Below, piece by piece: positions 54,387-63,368 of a stretch of DNA of 64,000 nucleotides. Source of the DNA: an uncultured Cellvibrio sp. (GTDB taxonomy: Bacteria; Pseudomonadota; Gammaproteobacteria; Pseudomonadales; Cellvibrionaceae); assembly GCA_946480695.1 (NCBI GenBank), contig CAMLKG010000003.1, positions 155,041-219,040 of the forward strand, read 5' to 3'. Within the stretch, counting starts at the first letter, position 1, and each line of letters starts with the position of its first letter. The notes under the pieces are model-generated. The model made no database searches, was not told the DNA's origin, and was given only the letters and a program-made list of their open reading frames with translations. The position numbers and the translations under genes were made by a program.

Positions 54387-54470
54387 ACTTCATTCATCAG
54401 GCACAGCTTTTACGCATGGCTTTAGGTATCATGGCCGTTTGCGTTTATGGACTGAAATGGAACCTGCCTG

Positions 54471-55871
54471 ATGCACTACCTCTCCCCCGAATTTGGATTA
54501 ATTTTCGTCGTTTTTTTGTGGCTCTACTGGTGGGTTGGATCGACACGGGGCGCGCGGGCGCAAAACCATCTCCTGCTTATTGCCAGCTACCTTTTCTATT
54601 GCAGTTTCGATTGGCGTTTTGCGCTGCTGCTATTTAATTTTTCGCTGGTTATTCTATTGCTGGCCCAGGCCATACCGGCACCCGATGGCAGCCGTCGGCG
54701 TTGGCCGATGGTTTTCGGTGTGGTTATTGCGCTGCTCAACCTGGGCATTTTCAAGTACTACAATTTTTTCCGCGAAGAAGCCATGGCGATGCTCGCGCCG
54801 TTTTTTACCGGGGCCAGCCTACCGGTTTTGGAATTGGTGCTGCCGGTAGGGATTTCCTTCTATACCTTTCAGGGCATCGCGTACCTGGTCAACGTGGGGC
54901 GGGGCGAATACCAACCGGCAAAGCTTGCCGATGGTTTTTTACATCTCTCTTTTTTCCCCACCTTGCTGGCCGGGCCGATTTGCCGCCCCCATGAATTGCT
55001 TGCACAAATTGAATCGCCCGCGCGGCGTGCATTGGTCGCACCCGAGTGGGCAATTTTATTAATTATTTCCGCGTTGATAAAAAAAATCTGGCTCGCGGCC
55101 TGGCTCGCAGAAGCCTGGGCCAACCCGGTGTTTGCCAGCCCGGAGAGTTATCACGCGGTGGAATTGATGGGCGGTTTGATGGCTTACGCCTGGCAATTAT
55201 TTTTTGATTTTTCCGGCTACACCGATATTGTTACCGCGCTTGCGCTCTTGCTGGGTTTTAACTTGCCGGTGAATTTCCGCCAGCCTTACCTCGCCACCAA
55301 CCTGAGCGATTTCTGGAAGCGCTGGCATATCACCTTGTCGCGCTGGATTCGCGACTATGTGTATATACCGCTGGGTGGGAACCGTTGTAGTTGGGGGCGC
55401 ACCCAAATCAATTTGGTTATCGCCATGACGCTTTCCGGATTTTGGCACGGCGCCAGCCTTACGTTTGTGGTGTGGGGGTTATGGCATGGAATTGGATTGG
55501 TGATCCAGAATATATGGCATCAGGTGTCCAACTGGCGCTTACCCGGTGCCCTGGGGCAAATTATCACCTTCATATTTGTGTGCCTTGGCTGGCTGCTATT
55601 CCGCGCCGAGGATTGGGATTCCGCATCCCGGTTTATTATCGGTTTCGGTGAATGGGATCTGGTACCGGGCATGAATTGGCTGGGTTTATTGTTAGTGATG
55701 GCCGTATTTTTTGCGCTGGCGCGGCGGGCGGGAACCATCATGGAGAAATCCGCAGCGCTGTTGCGGCAAATGCCCTGGTGGGGGCAGAGTTTATGCTTGC
55801 TGGCGAGCGCGTTGACGATCATGCAGTTGGCCCCGGCAGGCATGCCGGGATTTATCTACTTCGGGTTTTAA
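54471..55871 (+). CDS. MBOAT-family O-acyltransferase (AlgI-like)
   Basis: 466 residues, about 11-12 membrane helices. Family signatures are FNFSLVILLLAQ, KYYNFF, LPVGISFYTFQGIAYL, FFPTLLAGPI, FWKRWHITLSRWIRDYVYIP and the catalytic His in TLSGFWHGASLTF. AlgI-like MBOAT proteins move acetyl groups from a cytoplasmic donor across the inner membrane to periplasmic acetyltransferases such as AlgJ/AlgX or PatB. The two genes downstream encode SGNH proteins, giving a typical O-acetylation trio. The start ATG has only a weak ribosome-binding site. Substrate unknown; a polysaccharide is more usual than a lipid. Confidence 0.92.
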   Translation: MHYLSPEFGLIFVVFLWLYWWVGSTRGARAQNHLLLIASYLFYCSFDWRFALLLFNFSLVILLLAQAIPAPDGSRRRWPMVFGVVIALLNLGIFKYYNFFREEAMAMLAPFFTGASLPVLELVLPVGISFYTFQGIAYLVNVGRGEYQPAKLADGFLHLSFFPTLLAGPICRPHELLAQIESPARRALVAPEWAILLIISALIKKIWLAAWLAEAWANPVFASPESYHAVELMGGLMAYAWQLFFDFSGYTDIVTALALLLGFNLPVNFRQPYLATNLSDFWKRWHITLSRWIRDYVYIPLGGNRCSWGRTQINLVIAMTLSGFWHGASLTFVVWGLWHGIGLVIQNIWHQVSNWRLPGALGQIITFIFVCLGWLLFRAEDWDSASRFIIGFGEWDLVPGMNWLGLLLVMAVFFALARRAGTIMEKSAALLRQMPWWGQSLCLLASALTIMQLAPAGMPGFIYFGF

Positions 55872-55886
55872 TGGAAGCAATACCCT

Positions 55887-57251
55887 ATGCAATTAACACA
55901 TCAACCCTTCCTGGAAATTGAACAGGAATCCCATCACCGCAGCGCACTGGCGGCGATCAGCTTTGCCTGTGTGTTGCTGGTCCTTATCAAGGGCAATGCC
56001 CTGCTCCAGTATTGGCAACAAACGCACCATATTTTTATGGAAGTGGGCGCGCTGCCAGGCCTCGAACTACCTGGGGGCAACACCCTGGAGCGCTGGCGAG
56101 TATTAGCATCACCCTGGCTGGAGGAGCGCGAACAACGCATGCTGCTGGCGGGACAATTGTTACTGGTGGGCGATAAAGCCTTACCCGAGCCGGAAATGCC
56201 GCTGGCGGAGGCGCCCAAATGCCCCGAGCCGGTTACCCCCGCACAACCCGCCTGCCCGACACCCGCGCTTGCGGATAAGGATGCGGAAGTGACAGACCCG
56301 CAAATACCGGTAGTAGCGAATATCCGCATTGCGGAAAGCCAATACCCAGGTACGGGTCCAGTCGCTGGCCATGACACAGCAGTCGCTTTGCCGCAGGGTG
56401 AAAATACCCCCCTTGGGGATATAACCTCTGTAGAACCCACCCCGGAACAGTTGGCGGCTGCTACTGAGCCTATCGGGTTACACGCGGGTGATCGCATCCT
56501 CCTGGTGGGCGACTCCCTGATGCAGGGCGTAGCACCCCACCTGATCACCGCCTTGAAACGCAGCTACCAGGTGGAATCCATGGACTTGAGCCGCCATAGC
56601 ACCGGCCTCACCTATCCCGCCTTTTTTGATTGGCCGGCGACCGTTAAAGCCGCGTTTGAGCTGGAGGATTACCGGGCGGTTATCGTCTTCCTCGGCGCGA
56701 ATGACCCTTGGGATATGAACCTGCAAGGCAGCTATGTGCGTTTCGGTTCCGCGCGCTGGCAGGAGGTTTATCGCGCCCGCGTAAACCGGATCATCCAGAC
56801 CGCCGCCGAATATCGCGCCCGCCTTGTCTGGTTGGGAACCCCGCCGATGGGGCGGGAGGATTTGGCCGGCAAGGAGCCGTTGCTCAATGAAATCTACGCG
56901 AGTGAAGCCGCCCGCTTTCCGCTCTTTGCCCGCTTTGTCGCCACCGCTCCCAGCCTGACCGTAGATGGCTTTAGCTTTACCAAATTCATGGAATTACCCG
57001 AGCGCGGCAGCGTGATGGTACGCACCGATGACGGGGTGCATTTCACCACCCAGGGGCAGAAGCTGCTGGCAAAACTGGCACTGTCCCAGTTCACCGGGGC
57101 GGCGCAACTGCGGGCAGGGCAGCCCCGCGTTCCGCCCGCAGCAGAACCCGACACAACACCCGCCGAGACCCAACCGGCGGCATTGCACCCCGCACAAGCC
57201 GGGGAGCCACCACCAAACCCACAGCCCAACCCGACGATTAGCCTACGATGA
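55887..57251 (+). CDS. Membrane-anchored SGNH hydrolase-like protein (DUF459-like)
   Basis: 454 residues. One N-terminal helix (about 23-38), a Pro/Ala-rich stretch (about 95-190), an SGNH domain (about 195-400) and a Pro-rich tail. Motifs: LLVGDSLMQGVAPHL (catalytic Ser), FLGANDPWDM (Asn), and DGVHFTTQGQKLL (Asp/His). DUF459-type proteins are SGNH relatives often paired with MBOAT acyltransferases, acting as periplasmic O-acetyltransferases or esterases. Starts 15 bases after the MBOAT gene and overlaps the next gene by 4 bases. Confidence 0.85.
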   Translation: MQLTHQPFLEIEQESHHRSALAAISFACVLLVLIKGNALLQYWQQTHHIFMEVGALPGLELPGGNTLERWRVLASPWLEEREQRMLLAGQLLLVGDKALPEPEMPLAEAPKCPEPVTPAQPACPTPALADKDAEVTDPQIPVVANIRIAESQYPGTGPVAGHDTAVALPQGENTPLGDITSVEPTPEQLAAATEPIGLHAGDRILLVGDSLMQGVAPHLITALKRSYQVESMDLSRHSTGLTYPAFFDWPATVKAAFELEDYRAVIVFLGANDPWDMNLQGSYVRFGSARWQEVYRARVNRIIQTAAEYRARLVWLGTPPMGREDLAGKEPLLNEIYASEAARFPLFARFVATAPSLTVDGFSFTKFMELPERGSVMVRTDDGVHFTTQGQKLLAKLALSQFTGAAQLRAGQPRVPPAAEPDTTPAETQPAALHPAQAGEPPPNPQPNPTISLR

Positions 57252-58471
57252 GATATTTCTGTTTTTGTGTATTTTCCCTGTTGGCGGCCACGGCGGCCGC
57301 CAATCAATTTACGCCGGTCCACGACTACGGCGACCGCAAGGCAGTCGCACTGTGGGAAAGCCTCCAGCAACTCGAAAAGGGCACACGTACCCAACCCCTG
57401 CGCATTATCCAATTGGGCGACTCGCACACCGCCGGCGATTATTTCACCGGGCAATTACGCCAGCGCCTGCAACGCCAATTCGGCAACGCCGGCATCGGAT
57501 GGCTGACCCCAGGTTATATCACTAACCAGCGCTCGCACCAGGTACTCTTGCGAAGCCTGGGCAAATGGACACTCAGTGATAGCAAAATCGCCAGGCACAC
57601 CGGCATTTTCCCGCTCGGTGGATTCATTAATACCTCGGCGGGCAATTCCATCGTGGAAATAAAGGCAAAGGAGCCGCTTCCGGCGGGCCAATGGCAGCTC
57701 AGTATTTGGCAGCATTCCCGCCAAACCCCCTGGAGCCTGGCCTTGGCCAACGGCAAGGTTTCCAAGCTGCCGGGACAGGGCGACCCTAAAGCCGCCTGGC
57801 GATTGGGCAGCCAATCCATCGAGGCCGGTAACATCGACCGGTTACGGTTGTTGGCGCCCACCGGCGGCAAGTTGGGCGGTGTCATCCTGGATCGCCAGGC
57901 ACCCGGCATCACCCTGGATGCGCTGGGCATTAATGGCGCCGTCGCCAATGTAATCAACCGCTGGGACGAGGCCAGCCTGCGCCAGCAGCTCCAATGGCGC
58001 GACCCGCACTTGATTATCCTCGCCTATGGCACCAACGAAGCGTTCGGCCAGGACCTGGTGCCGCAAACCTACGAACAAGAACTGCGACAGGCTATACGCA
58101 AACTGCGGGTAGCGGCCCCCAATGCGGCCATCCTCCTCATCGGTGCCCCCAGTTCCGCCAAAAGCAAAGCCCCCAATATCAATGGCGGCTGCCGCTTGCC
58201 CTTGCCGCCGGCCTTGTTAAAAGTACAGGGCAGCCAGCGCCGTATCGCCCACCAGGAAAAAACCCTCTATTGGGATTGGGGCGCCATGATGGGGGGCAAT
58301 TGCGGCGCCCAGGTTTGGCTTAAACAAAAAATTCCCTTCATGCGGCCCGACCTGGTCCATATGAGCCCCGAAGGTTATGCCGCCAGCGCCGATGCGCTTT
58401 ATATGGCGCTACTGCGCGAAATGGACGCGGGCCTCAAGCGCGAGCAATTCAGGCGGGAGAAATCGCAATGA
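57248..58471 (+). CDS. Secreted SGNH/GDSL hydrolase-like protein
   Basis: 407 residues with a Sec signal peptide (MRYFCFCVFSLLAATAAA). Motifs: RIIQLGDSHTAGDYF with GDSH (catalytic Ser), a long inserted beta-rich carbohydrate-binding-like segment (about 95-235), ILAYGTNEAFG (Asn), and a C-terminal DLVHMSPEGYAASADA (Asp/His). It would act in the periplasm with the MBOAT and DUF459-like proteins. The ATG overlaps the previous stop (ATGA), so the three genes are translationally coupled. Confidence 0.87.
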   Translation: MRYFCFCVFSLLAATAAANQFTPVHDYGDRKAVALWESLQQLEKGTRTQPLRIIQLGDSHTAGDYFTGQLRQRLQRQFGNAGIGWLTPGYITNQRSHQVLLRSLGKWTLSDSKIARHTGIFPLGGFINTSAGNSIVEIKAKEPLPAGQWQLSIWQHSRQTPWSLALANGKVSKLPGQGDPKAAWRLGSQSIEAGNIDRLRLLAPTGGKLGGVILDRQAPGITLDALGINGAVANVINRWDEASLRQQLQWRDPHLIILAYGTNEAFGQDLVPQTYEQELRQAIRKLRVAAPNAAILLIGAPSSAKSKAPNINGGCRLPLPPALLKVQGSQRRIAHQEKTLYWDWGAMMGGNCGAQVWLKQKIPFMRPDLVHMSPEGYAASADALYMALLREMDAGLKREQFRREKSQ

Positions 58472-59217
58472 TGTCATCACCGGTGGCCCTTATCACTGGC
58501 GCGAGCAGCGGTATAGGCGCAGCCACCGCCGTGCTCGCCGCCGAACGCGGTTACGATGTCGCATTTACTTACCTCAACAAGGAATCACAAGCGCAAACCA
58601 TCGCTGAAAAAATTTCAGCGCACGGACGCAAGGTAATTTACACACAGGTCGACCTCAGCAAAGAAGCGGACATCACCAATTGGTTTTCACAGATTGACCA
58701 ACATTTCGGTCGCGTGGATTTGCTCGTTAACAATGCGGCGATTTTGCGGCAAAAATTATTGCGCGATATTGATGCGAATGAATTAACACACTTATTTGCC
58801 GTGAATGTCATCGGCAGTTTTATATGCGCACGCGAAGCAATAAAACGCATGAGCATTAAAAACGGCGGCCACGGCGGATCCATCGTTAATATCTCCTCCA
58901 TGGCTTCGCGCATCGGCTCACCGTTTGAATACATCGATTACGCTGCAACCAAGGGCGCAATAGACACCTTCACGCTCGGCCTCGCCAAAGAAATTATCAG
59001 CGAGGGAATCCGCGTTAACGCCGTACGGCCCGGTATTATCAACACCGAAATGCACGCCAAGGGTGGAGAATCCGACCGCATAACACGCGTTGCGCCCCTG
59101 GTTCCCATGAAGCGAGCCGGCGAGCCGGAAGAAATTGCCGCTGCGGTATTGTGGTTGGCATCTGAAGAAGCTTCCTACATAACAGGGACCCTGCTTGATG
59201 TTTCCGGGGGCCGTTGA
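58468..59217 (+). CDS. SDR-family oxidoreductase
   Basis: 249 residues, classical SDR with TGASSGIGAATA, NNAA, Ser in NISSMASRIG, YAATKGA and PGIINTEM. It resembles glucose 1-dehydrogenase/YgfF-like and FabG-like enzymes; the substrate is not deducible. The start overlaps the SGNH gene by 4 bases (ATGA), so it is translated from the same message as the acylation trio, though its link to that function is unclear. Confidence 0.88.
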   Translation: MMSSPVALITGASSGIGAATAVLAAERGYDVAFTYLNKESQAQTIAEKISAHGRKVIYTQVDLSKEADITNWFSQIDQHFGRVDLLVNNAAILRQKLLRDIDANELTHLFAVNVIGSFICAREAIKRMSIKNGGHGGSIVNISSMASRIGSPFEYIDYAATKGAIDTFTLGLAKEIISEGIRVNAVRPGIINTEMHAKGGESDRITRVAPLVPMKRAGEPEEIAAAVLWLASEEASYITGTLLDVSGGR

Positions 59218-59386
59218 TGGATAAAAAAAATTGCCGCTTCGTTAATAAACGAATTGTTAATAGCCATTGTTTGCTTTAATAGAATTAAAAAATTAAACGA
59301 AACTTATCCATCCGATATCAATCAAAAAAAGCGAAGAGGCTATACAAAAAATAAATGGATTTTCCATTAATATCGAGGTGAATATC

Positions 59387-59587
59387 ATGAACAAAGATGT
59401 CGTTGAAGGTAAATGGAAACAAATGAAAGGTGCGGTGCAAAAAAAATGGGGCGATATTACCGATGACGATTTTGATCGTATTGCAGGTAACCGCGAACGC
59501 TTCATTGGCGTACTGCAAGAAAAATACGGCAAACGTAAAGATGAGGCTGAAAAAGAAGTGGATACCTATCTGAATTCCCTCCACTGA
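59387..59587 (+). CDS. CsbD-family small stress protein
   Basis: 66 residues, acidic and hydrophilic: MNKDVVEGKWKQMKGAVQKK, then WGDITDDDFDRIAGNRERF and a conserved LQEKYG. It matches the CsbD/YjbJ family of general-stress proteins of unknown function. AGGTG six bases upstream of ATG 59387 fixes the start over an in-frame one at 59378. Single-gene unit in an AT-rich setting. Confidence 0.92.
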   Translation: MNKDVVEGKWKQMKGAVQKKWGDITDDDFDRIAGNRERFIGVLQEKYGKRKDEAEKEVDTYLNSLH

Positions 59588-59931
59588 TTCCCCGTACCAT
59601 GGGGCTATGTCACACATAGCCCCGATTGCCTTCGCATCCCCTCCCGGTTTATCTATCCGTTAAAAATGAACTGATGAAATCCTTCAGCGCGACACAGGTT
59701 TCATCTATAAAAACCAAATGTTTTCCCATCGAAATAATACCTTGGCACTTTGCCTTTCAACGCCCGGATATGGCATCCAATGTCATAAAGGGTAAATTTT
59801 ATTAGCGGTTTTGCACGTAAATGCTATTTTTATAAATATTCCTTTACAATCAACGTTTTACTACAGCGATACAACAATACTTTAACAACCCCGCCCACCA
59901 GGCATTTTCTGTTTACAGGTCACCGAGATTT
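59588..59931. other. Intergenic region upstream of the GH3 gene
   Basis: 344 bases with no gene. It begins with the hairpin listed at 59601-59623; the rest is AT-rich, including a TTGCAC-to-TATAAA pair near 59810-59840 whose 14-base spacing is too short to be convincing as a promoter. Confidence 0.4.
59601..59623. terminator. Perfect hairpin after the CsbD-like gene
   Basis: GGGGCTATGT-CAC-ACATAGCCCC, a perfect 10-bp stem with a 3-base loop 13 bases after the stop. No T run follows, so termination efficiency is uncertain. Confidence 0.5.
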
Positions 59932-62523
59932 ATGAACCCCACATTCCCACTTCGCTCCTTGATCCCGGGCGCAGTGCTGCTCTCACTGCTGGCAGGCTGC
60001 GATTCAAAAAAAACCGAAGCCCCCGCTCCCGAAACCAAAACACCTGCGGCTGAGGTTGTCGCTCCGCAGGTTGAATGGCCTGCGATCAAAAGCGCCGTTG
60101 CGAAAGATCCGGCAATTGAAAAACGCATCGATGAACTCCTGGCCAAAATGACCCTGGAAGAAAAAATCGGCCAGCTTATCCAACCGGAAATCCGCTACCT
60201 GACGCCTGAAGACGTAACCAAATATCACGTAGGTTCTGTACTCAATGGTGGCGGCAGCACACCGGGGGCTAATAAATACGCGAGCCTGGAAGATTGGGTA
60301 AAACTCGCCGACAGTTTCTATAACGCCTCTGTCGATAAATCCAACGGCCGTATCGGCATCCCTATCATGTGGGGCACAGACGCGGTACATGGCTTGGGCA
60401 ATGTCGTGGGAGCCACTTTATTTCCACACAATATCGGCCTGGGCGCCACCAACAATCCTGAACTACTGAAACAAATCGGCTGGGCCACCGCGCGTGAAAT
60501 TGCGGCGACCGGCCTGGATTGGGATTTCTCCCCGACCGTTGCTGTCGCGCGCGACGACCATTGGGGCCGCACCTATGAATCCTGGTCGGAAGATCCGCGC
60601 ATCGTCGGCGCGTTCGCCGGAAAAATGGTGGAGGGCCTGCAAGGTAATGGCGGTTCCGATAAATTCCTGACCAACGAACATGTTATCGCCACCTCAAAAC
60701 ATTTTATCGGCGACGGCGGCACATTGAATGGTGTGGATCGAGGTGAAACCCAGGGCGATGAAAAATTCGTGCGCGATATCCACGGCGCCGGTTACTTCAG
60801 CGCGATTGAATCCGGCGTACAGGTAGTGATGGCTTCGTTCACCAGTTGGCAAGGCACACGCATGCACGGCCACAAATATTTGCTCACGGATGTACTAAAA
60901 AACCGTATGGGTTTTGATGGGCTGGTCGTAGGCGATTGGAGCGGCCACAGTTTTATTCCCGGTTGCACTGCGGTGGATTGCCCCGAATCCCTGATGGCCG
61001 GCCTGGATATTTACATGGTGCCCGAACCTGACTGGAAAGAGCTGTACAACAATTTACTGGCGCAAGCCAAATCCGGCGAAATTACCGCCGAGCGTTTGGA
61101 TGATGCGGTACGCAGGATATTGCGCGTAAAAATCCGCGCGGGATTGTTTGAAAAAGGCGCGCCCTCTACACGCCCACTCGCCGGTAAAAAAGAAATCCTC
61201 GGCGCGCCCGAGCATCGCGCCATCGCGCGCCAGGCAGTGCGCGAATCCTTGGTAATGCTGAAAAACAAAAATAATTTATTACCGCTCAATCGCAAACAAA
61301 AAGTATTGGTTGCCGGTGACGGTGCGGACAACATCGGCAAACAATCCGGCGGCTGGTCAGTTTCCTGGCAAGGCACCGGCAACACCAATGCGGATTTCCC
61401 CGGCGGTACTTCCATCTACGCCGGCATTAAAGAAATCGTGGATGCAGCGGGCGGTAAAACCATGCTAAGCGTCGATGGTTCATTTACCGAAAAACCCGAT
61501 GTCGCCATCGTGGTATTCGGTGAAGACCCCTACGCCGAAATGCAAGGCGACGCCGGTTCGCTGGCTTATAAAGTTCGCGACCCGCGCGATTGGGAATTAC
61601 TGAAAAAATTGCGCAGCCAGGCCATCCCTGTTGTTTCGCTGTTTATTTCCGGCCGCCCACTATGGGTAAATCGCGAAATCAATGCCTCAGACGCGTTTGT
61701 TGCTATCTGGTTGCCGGGCACAGAAGGTAACGGCGTTGCCGATGTGATTTTCAAAAATGCGGAAGGCAACATTAATTACGACATGAAAGGCCGTTTAAGC
61801 TTCTCCTGGCCGAAATTACCCAACCAATCGCCACTCAACCTGGGCGATGCGAATTACGATCCGCTCTTTGCATATGGTTATGGCTTGGGTTACAGCGATA
61901 AAGACACGCTTGCCGATAACCTTTCCGAAGAAGGGCCAAAAGCCGCCGAAGCGATGGATAAACTGGACATTTTCAAACAGCGACCAATCGACCCATGGCG
62001 CCTGGAAATTATCGGCTTCCAAAATGACGTCGTGCCCGCAACCACCAGCACCATCAAAGCCTCATCACTAACATTGCAAGCCGTTGACCGCGAAGTCCAG
62101 GAGGATGCGCGCCGCGTGCAATGGCTTGGCAATGGCAACGGCCAAGTCGCTTTCTCGATCAATGACCGCCAGGATTTTATTAACTACGTAAAAGAAAATT
62201 CTGCGCTGGTATTTGATATTAAAGTCAACACCGCGCCGAGCGACGCAACTTATTTGCGCCTGGGTTGCGGCTCTTATTGCGCATCGGATATCGACCTGAC
62301 CGAAAAACTCAAAAGTTTCTCCGGCCAGGATTGGCAAACCGTCACAGTACCACTCAGCTGCTATCCAAACTCAGGCGCAAACTTCGGCGTACAACAACCA
62401 CCCGAAGAATTCTGGACACAAATATTACAACCTTTCTCGCTCATCACCAAAGGTACATTGGATATTACTTTTGCCAACGTAAGTGTTGTTAAGGGTGCGG
62501 GTAAAGATGTAGTTTGTCCGTAA
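59932..62523 (+). CDS. GH3 beta-glucosidase/exo-glucanase lipoprotein
   Basis: 863 residues. Signal peptide with lipobox LLAGC, then a charged Pro/Ala/Glu-rich linker. A GH3 N-terminal barrel follows (MTLEEKIGQLIQPE, PIMWGTDAVHGLGNVVGATL, FSPTVAVARDDHWGRTYESW, SKHFIGDGGT) with the nucleophile Asp335 in LVVGDWSGHS. A GH3 C-terminal domain has ESLVMLKNKNNLLPL, QSGGWSVSWQGTG and VVFGEDPYAE, and a final beta-sandwich domain (about 680-863) is of the type seen in ExoP-like exo-glucanases. It releases glucose from beta-glucan or cello-oligosaccharides in the periplasm or at the outer membrane. Single gene with its own terminator. Confidence 0.93.
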   Translation: MNPTFPLRSLIPGAVLLSLLAGCDSKKTEAPAPETKTPAAEVVAPQVEWPAIKSAVAKDPAIEKRIDELLAKMTLEEKIGQLIQPEIRYLTPEDVTKYHVGSVLNGGGSTPGANKYASLEDWVKLADSFYNASVDKSNGRIGIPIMWGTDAVHGLGNVVGATLFPHNIGLGATNNPELLKQIGWATAREIAATGLDWDFSPTVAVARDDHWGRTYESWSEDPRIVGAFAGKMVEGLQGNGGSDKFLTNEHVIATSKHFIGDGGTLNGVDRGETQGDEKFVRDIHGAGYFSAIESGVQVVMASFTSWQGTRMHGHKYLLTDVLKNRMGFDGLVVGDWSGHSFIPGCTAVDCPESLMAGLDIYMVPEPDWKELYNNLLAQAKSGEITAERLDDAVRRILRVKIRAGLFEKGAPSTRPLAGKKEILGAPEHRAIARQAVRESLVMLKNKNNLLPLNRKQKVLVAGDGADNIGKQSGGWSVSWQGTGNTNADFPGGTSIYAGIKEIVDAAGGKTMLSVDGSFTEKPDVAIVVFGEDPYAEMQGDAGSLAYKVRDPRDWELLKKLRSQAIPVVSLFISGRPLWVNREINASDAFVAIWLPGTEGNGVADVIFKNAEGNINYDMKGRLSFSWPKLPNQSPLNLGDANYDPLFAYGYGLGYSDKDTLADNLSEEGPKAAEAMDKLDIFKQRPIDPWRLEIIGFQNDVVPATTSTIKASSLTLQAVDREVQEDARRVQWLGNGNGQVAFSINDRQDFINYVKENSALVFDIKVNTAPSDATYLRLGCGSYCASDIDLTEKLKSFSGQDWQTVTVPLSCYPNSGANFGVQQPPEEFWTQILQPFSLITKGTLDITFANVSVVKGAGKDVVCP

Positions 62524-62543
62524 TCCAGGTTCTCGTCGCCTGA

Positions 62544-62580
62544 AAAAAATCCCCGCCGGTAAAGCCGGCGGGGATTTTTT
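62544..62580. terminator. Intrinsic bidirectional terminator after the GH3 gene
   Basis: AAAAAATCCCCGCCGG and CCGGCGGGGATTTTTT form a perfect 16-bp inverted repeat with a 5-base loop. The T tract follows on both strands, so it can end transcription in either direction. Confidence 0.9.
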
Positions 62581-62585
62581 ATCCA

Positions 62586-62822
62586 GTGATATTTGGATTT
62601 TGGGAAGGAAGCCAAACGCGCCGATCATTATTGCGAGTCAAACGCCGAATCAAGACCGGAAGTATGGTCTACGACTACCGACGCAAGACACAGTACCCGC
62701 CACAGGCCACCGTGCCTTGGTTGCAGCTCAAGGGGCATTGGTTGGAACAGGCGGGATTCACCATTAACACGCCGGTGACGATTCGGGTTATGCAGGGGTG
62801 TTTGGTGTTGACGGCGGAGTGA
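62586..62822 (+). CDS. SymE-like toxin family protein
   Basis: Up to 78 residues. The C-terminal half, PWLQLKGHWLEQAGFTINTP followed by VTIRVMQGCLVLTAE, is the SymE signature (P-x-L-x-LKG-x-WLE-x-AGF and V-x-V-x-GC-x-VLT). E. coli SymE is an SOS-induced toxin under the antisense RNA SymR; relatives often sit beside rhs genes, as here. The start is uncertain: GTG 62586 directly after the terminator, TTG 62631 or ATG 62664. The short N-terminus and proximity of the terminator suggest it may be a shortened copy. No obvious promoter is visible upstream. Confidence 0.65.
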   Translation: MIFGFWEGSQTRRSLLRVKRRIKTGSMVYDYRRKTQYPPQATVPWLQLKGHWLEQAGFTINTPVTIRVMQGCLVLTAE

Positions 62823-62858
62823 TAAAAAACAAAACCCCGGACAGCGGGCTGGCCGGGG
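62822..62858 (-). terminator. Intrinsic terminator for the minus-strand membrane gene
   Basis: On the minus strand CCCCGG (62858-62853), a 12-base GC-rich loop, CCGGGG (62840-62835) and then TTTTGTTTTTT. It lies 36 bases beyond the stop of the membrane protein and faces the SymE-like gene. Confidence 0.7.
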
Positions 62859-62893
62859 CTTGAAGGATAAATCAATAATGATTGCGATTTACT

Positions 62894-63352
62894 TTAGCCA
62901 GTTGGTCGGTTATGAAATATTTTGAATCCGCTCCAAAGTAGCGAGACAAATATTATTACCGTCACCATAAATATGGTTGCAGTACTTTTATCAGAGTCTT
63001 CTTTGAGAAGGGAATACTTCAAAATCTCCTTACCGCTTTGTGACAAGCTTAATAATTCATTCCGTTTTGTTATTAAACTTACGGCGTTACCGATGGCTGG
63101 CTCTTCAACTTGATCGCATGGCAAATTTGAACTAGCGATTTGAAAACGAAGTCCACTTTCTAACGTGACGACGTGATTATGGATAGAAGTTCTTTTATAT
63201 TTCCCGCAATCGTATGAAATCAAAACGGATTCCACAACTTGTTCTTTAGTGATCACGCTTCTAAGAGAAACAAATAAACAGGCGACAAAAGCTAGAAGAA
63301 GAATTACAAAAGCAATCGCCTCTTTCGGATTTTTCGCGATTAGATTTTTCAC
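62894..63352 (-). CDS. Two-helix membrane protein, candidate RHS immunity protein
   Basis: 152 residues from GTG 63352, which has AGGAG 7 bases upstream; the frame is open to 63427 but would overlap the RHS gene. Helix 1 is AIAFVILLLAFVACLFVSL near the N-terminus, and helix 2 is IFMVTVIIFVSLLWSGF near the C-terminus. Between them lies a roughly 90-residue domain with two Cys (ISYDCGKY, NLPCDQVE), probably extracytoplasmic. It begins 16 bases after the stop of an RHS C-terminal region on the same strand, the usual place for an immunity gene. No family recognised. A membrane immunity protein would suit a membrane-acting toxin. Confidence 0.6.
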   Translation of the reverse strand: MKNLIAKNPKEAIAFVILLLAFVACLFVSLRSVITKEQVVESVLISYDCGKYKRTSIHNHVVTLESGLRFQIASSNLPCDQVEEPAIGNAVSLITKRNELLSLSQSGKEILKYSLLKEDSDKSTATIFMVTVIIFVSLLWSGFKIFHNRPTG

Positions 63353-63368
63353 AATAGAACTCCTCTTA

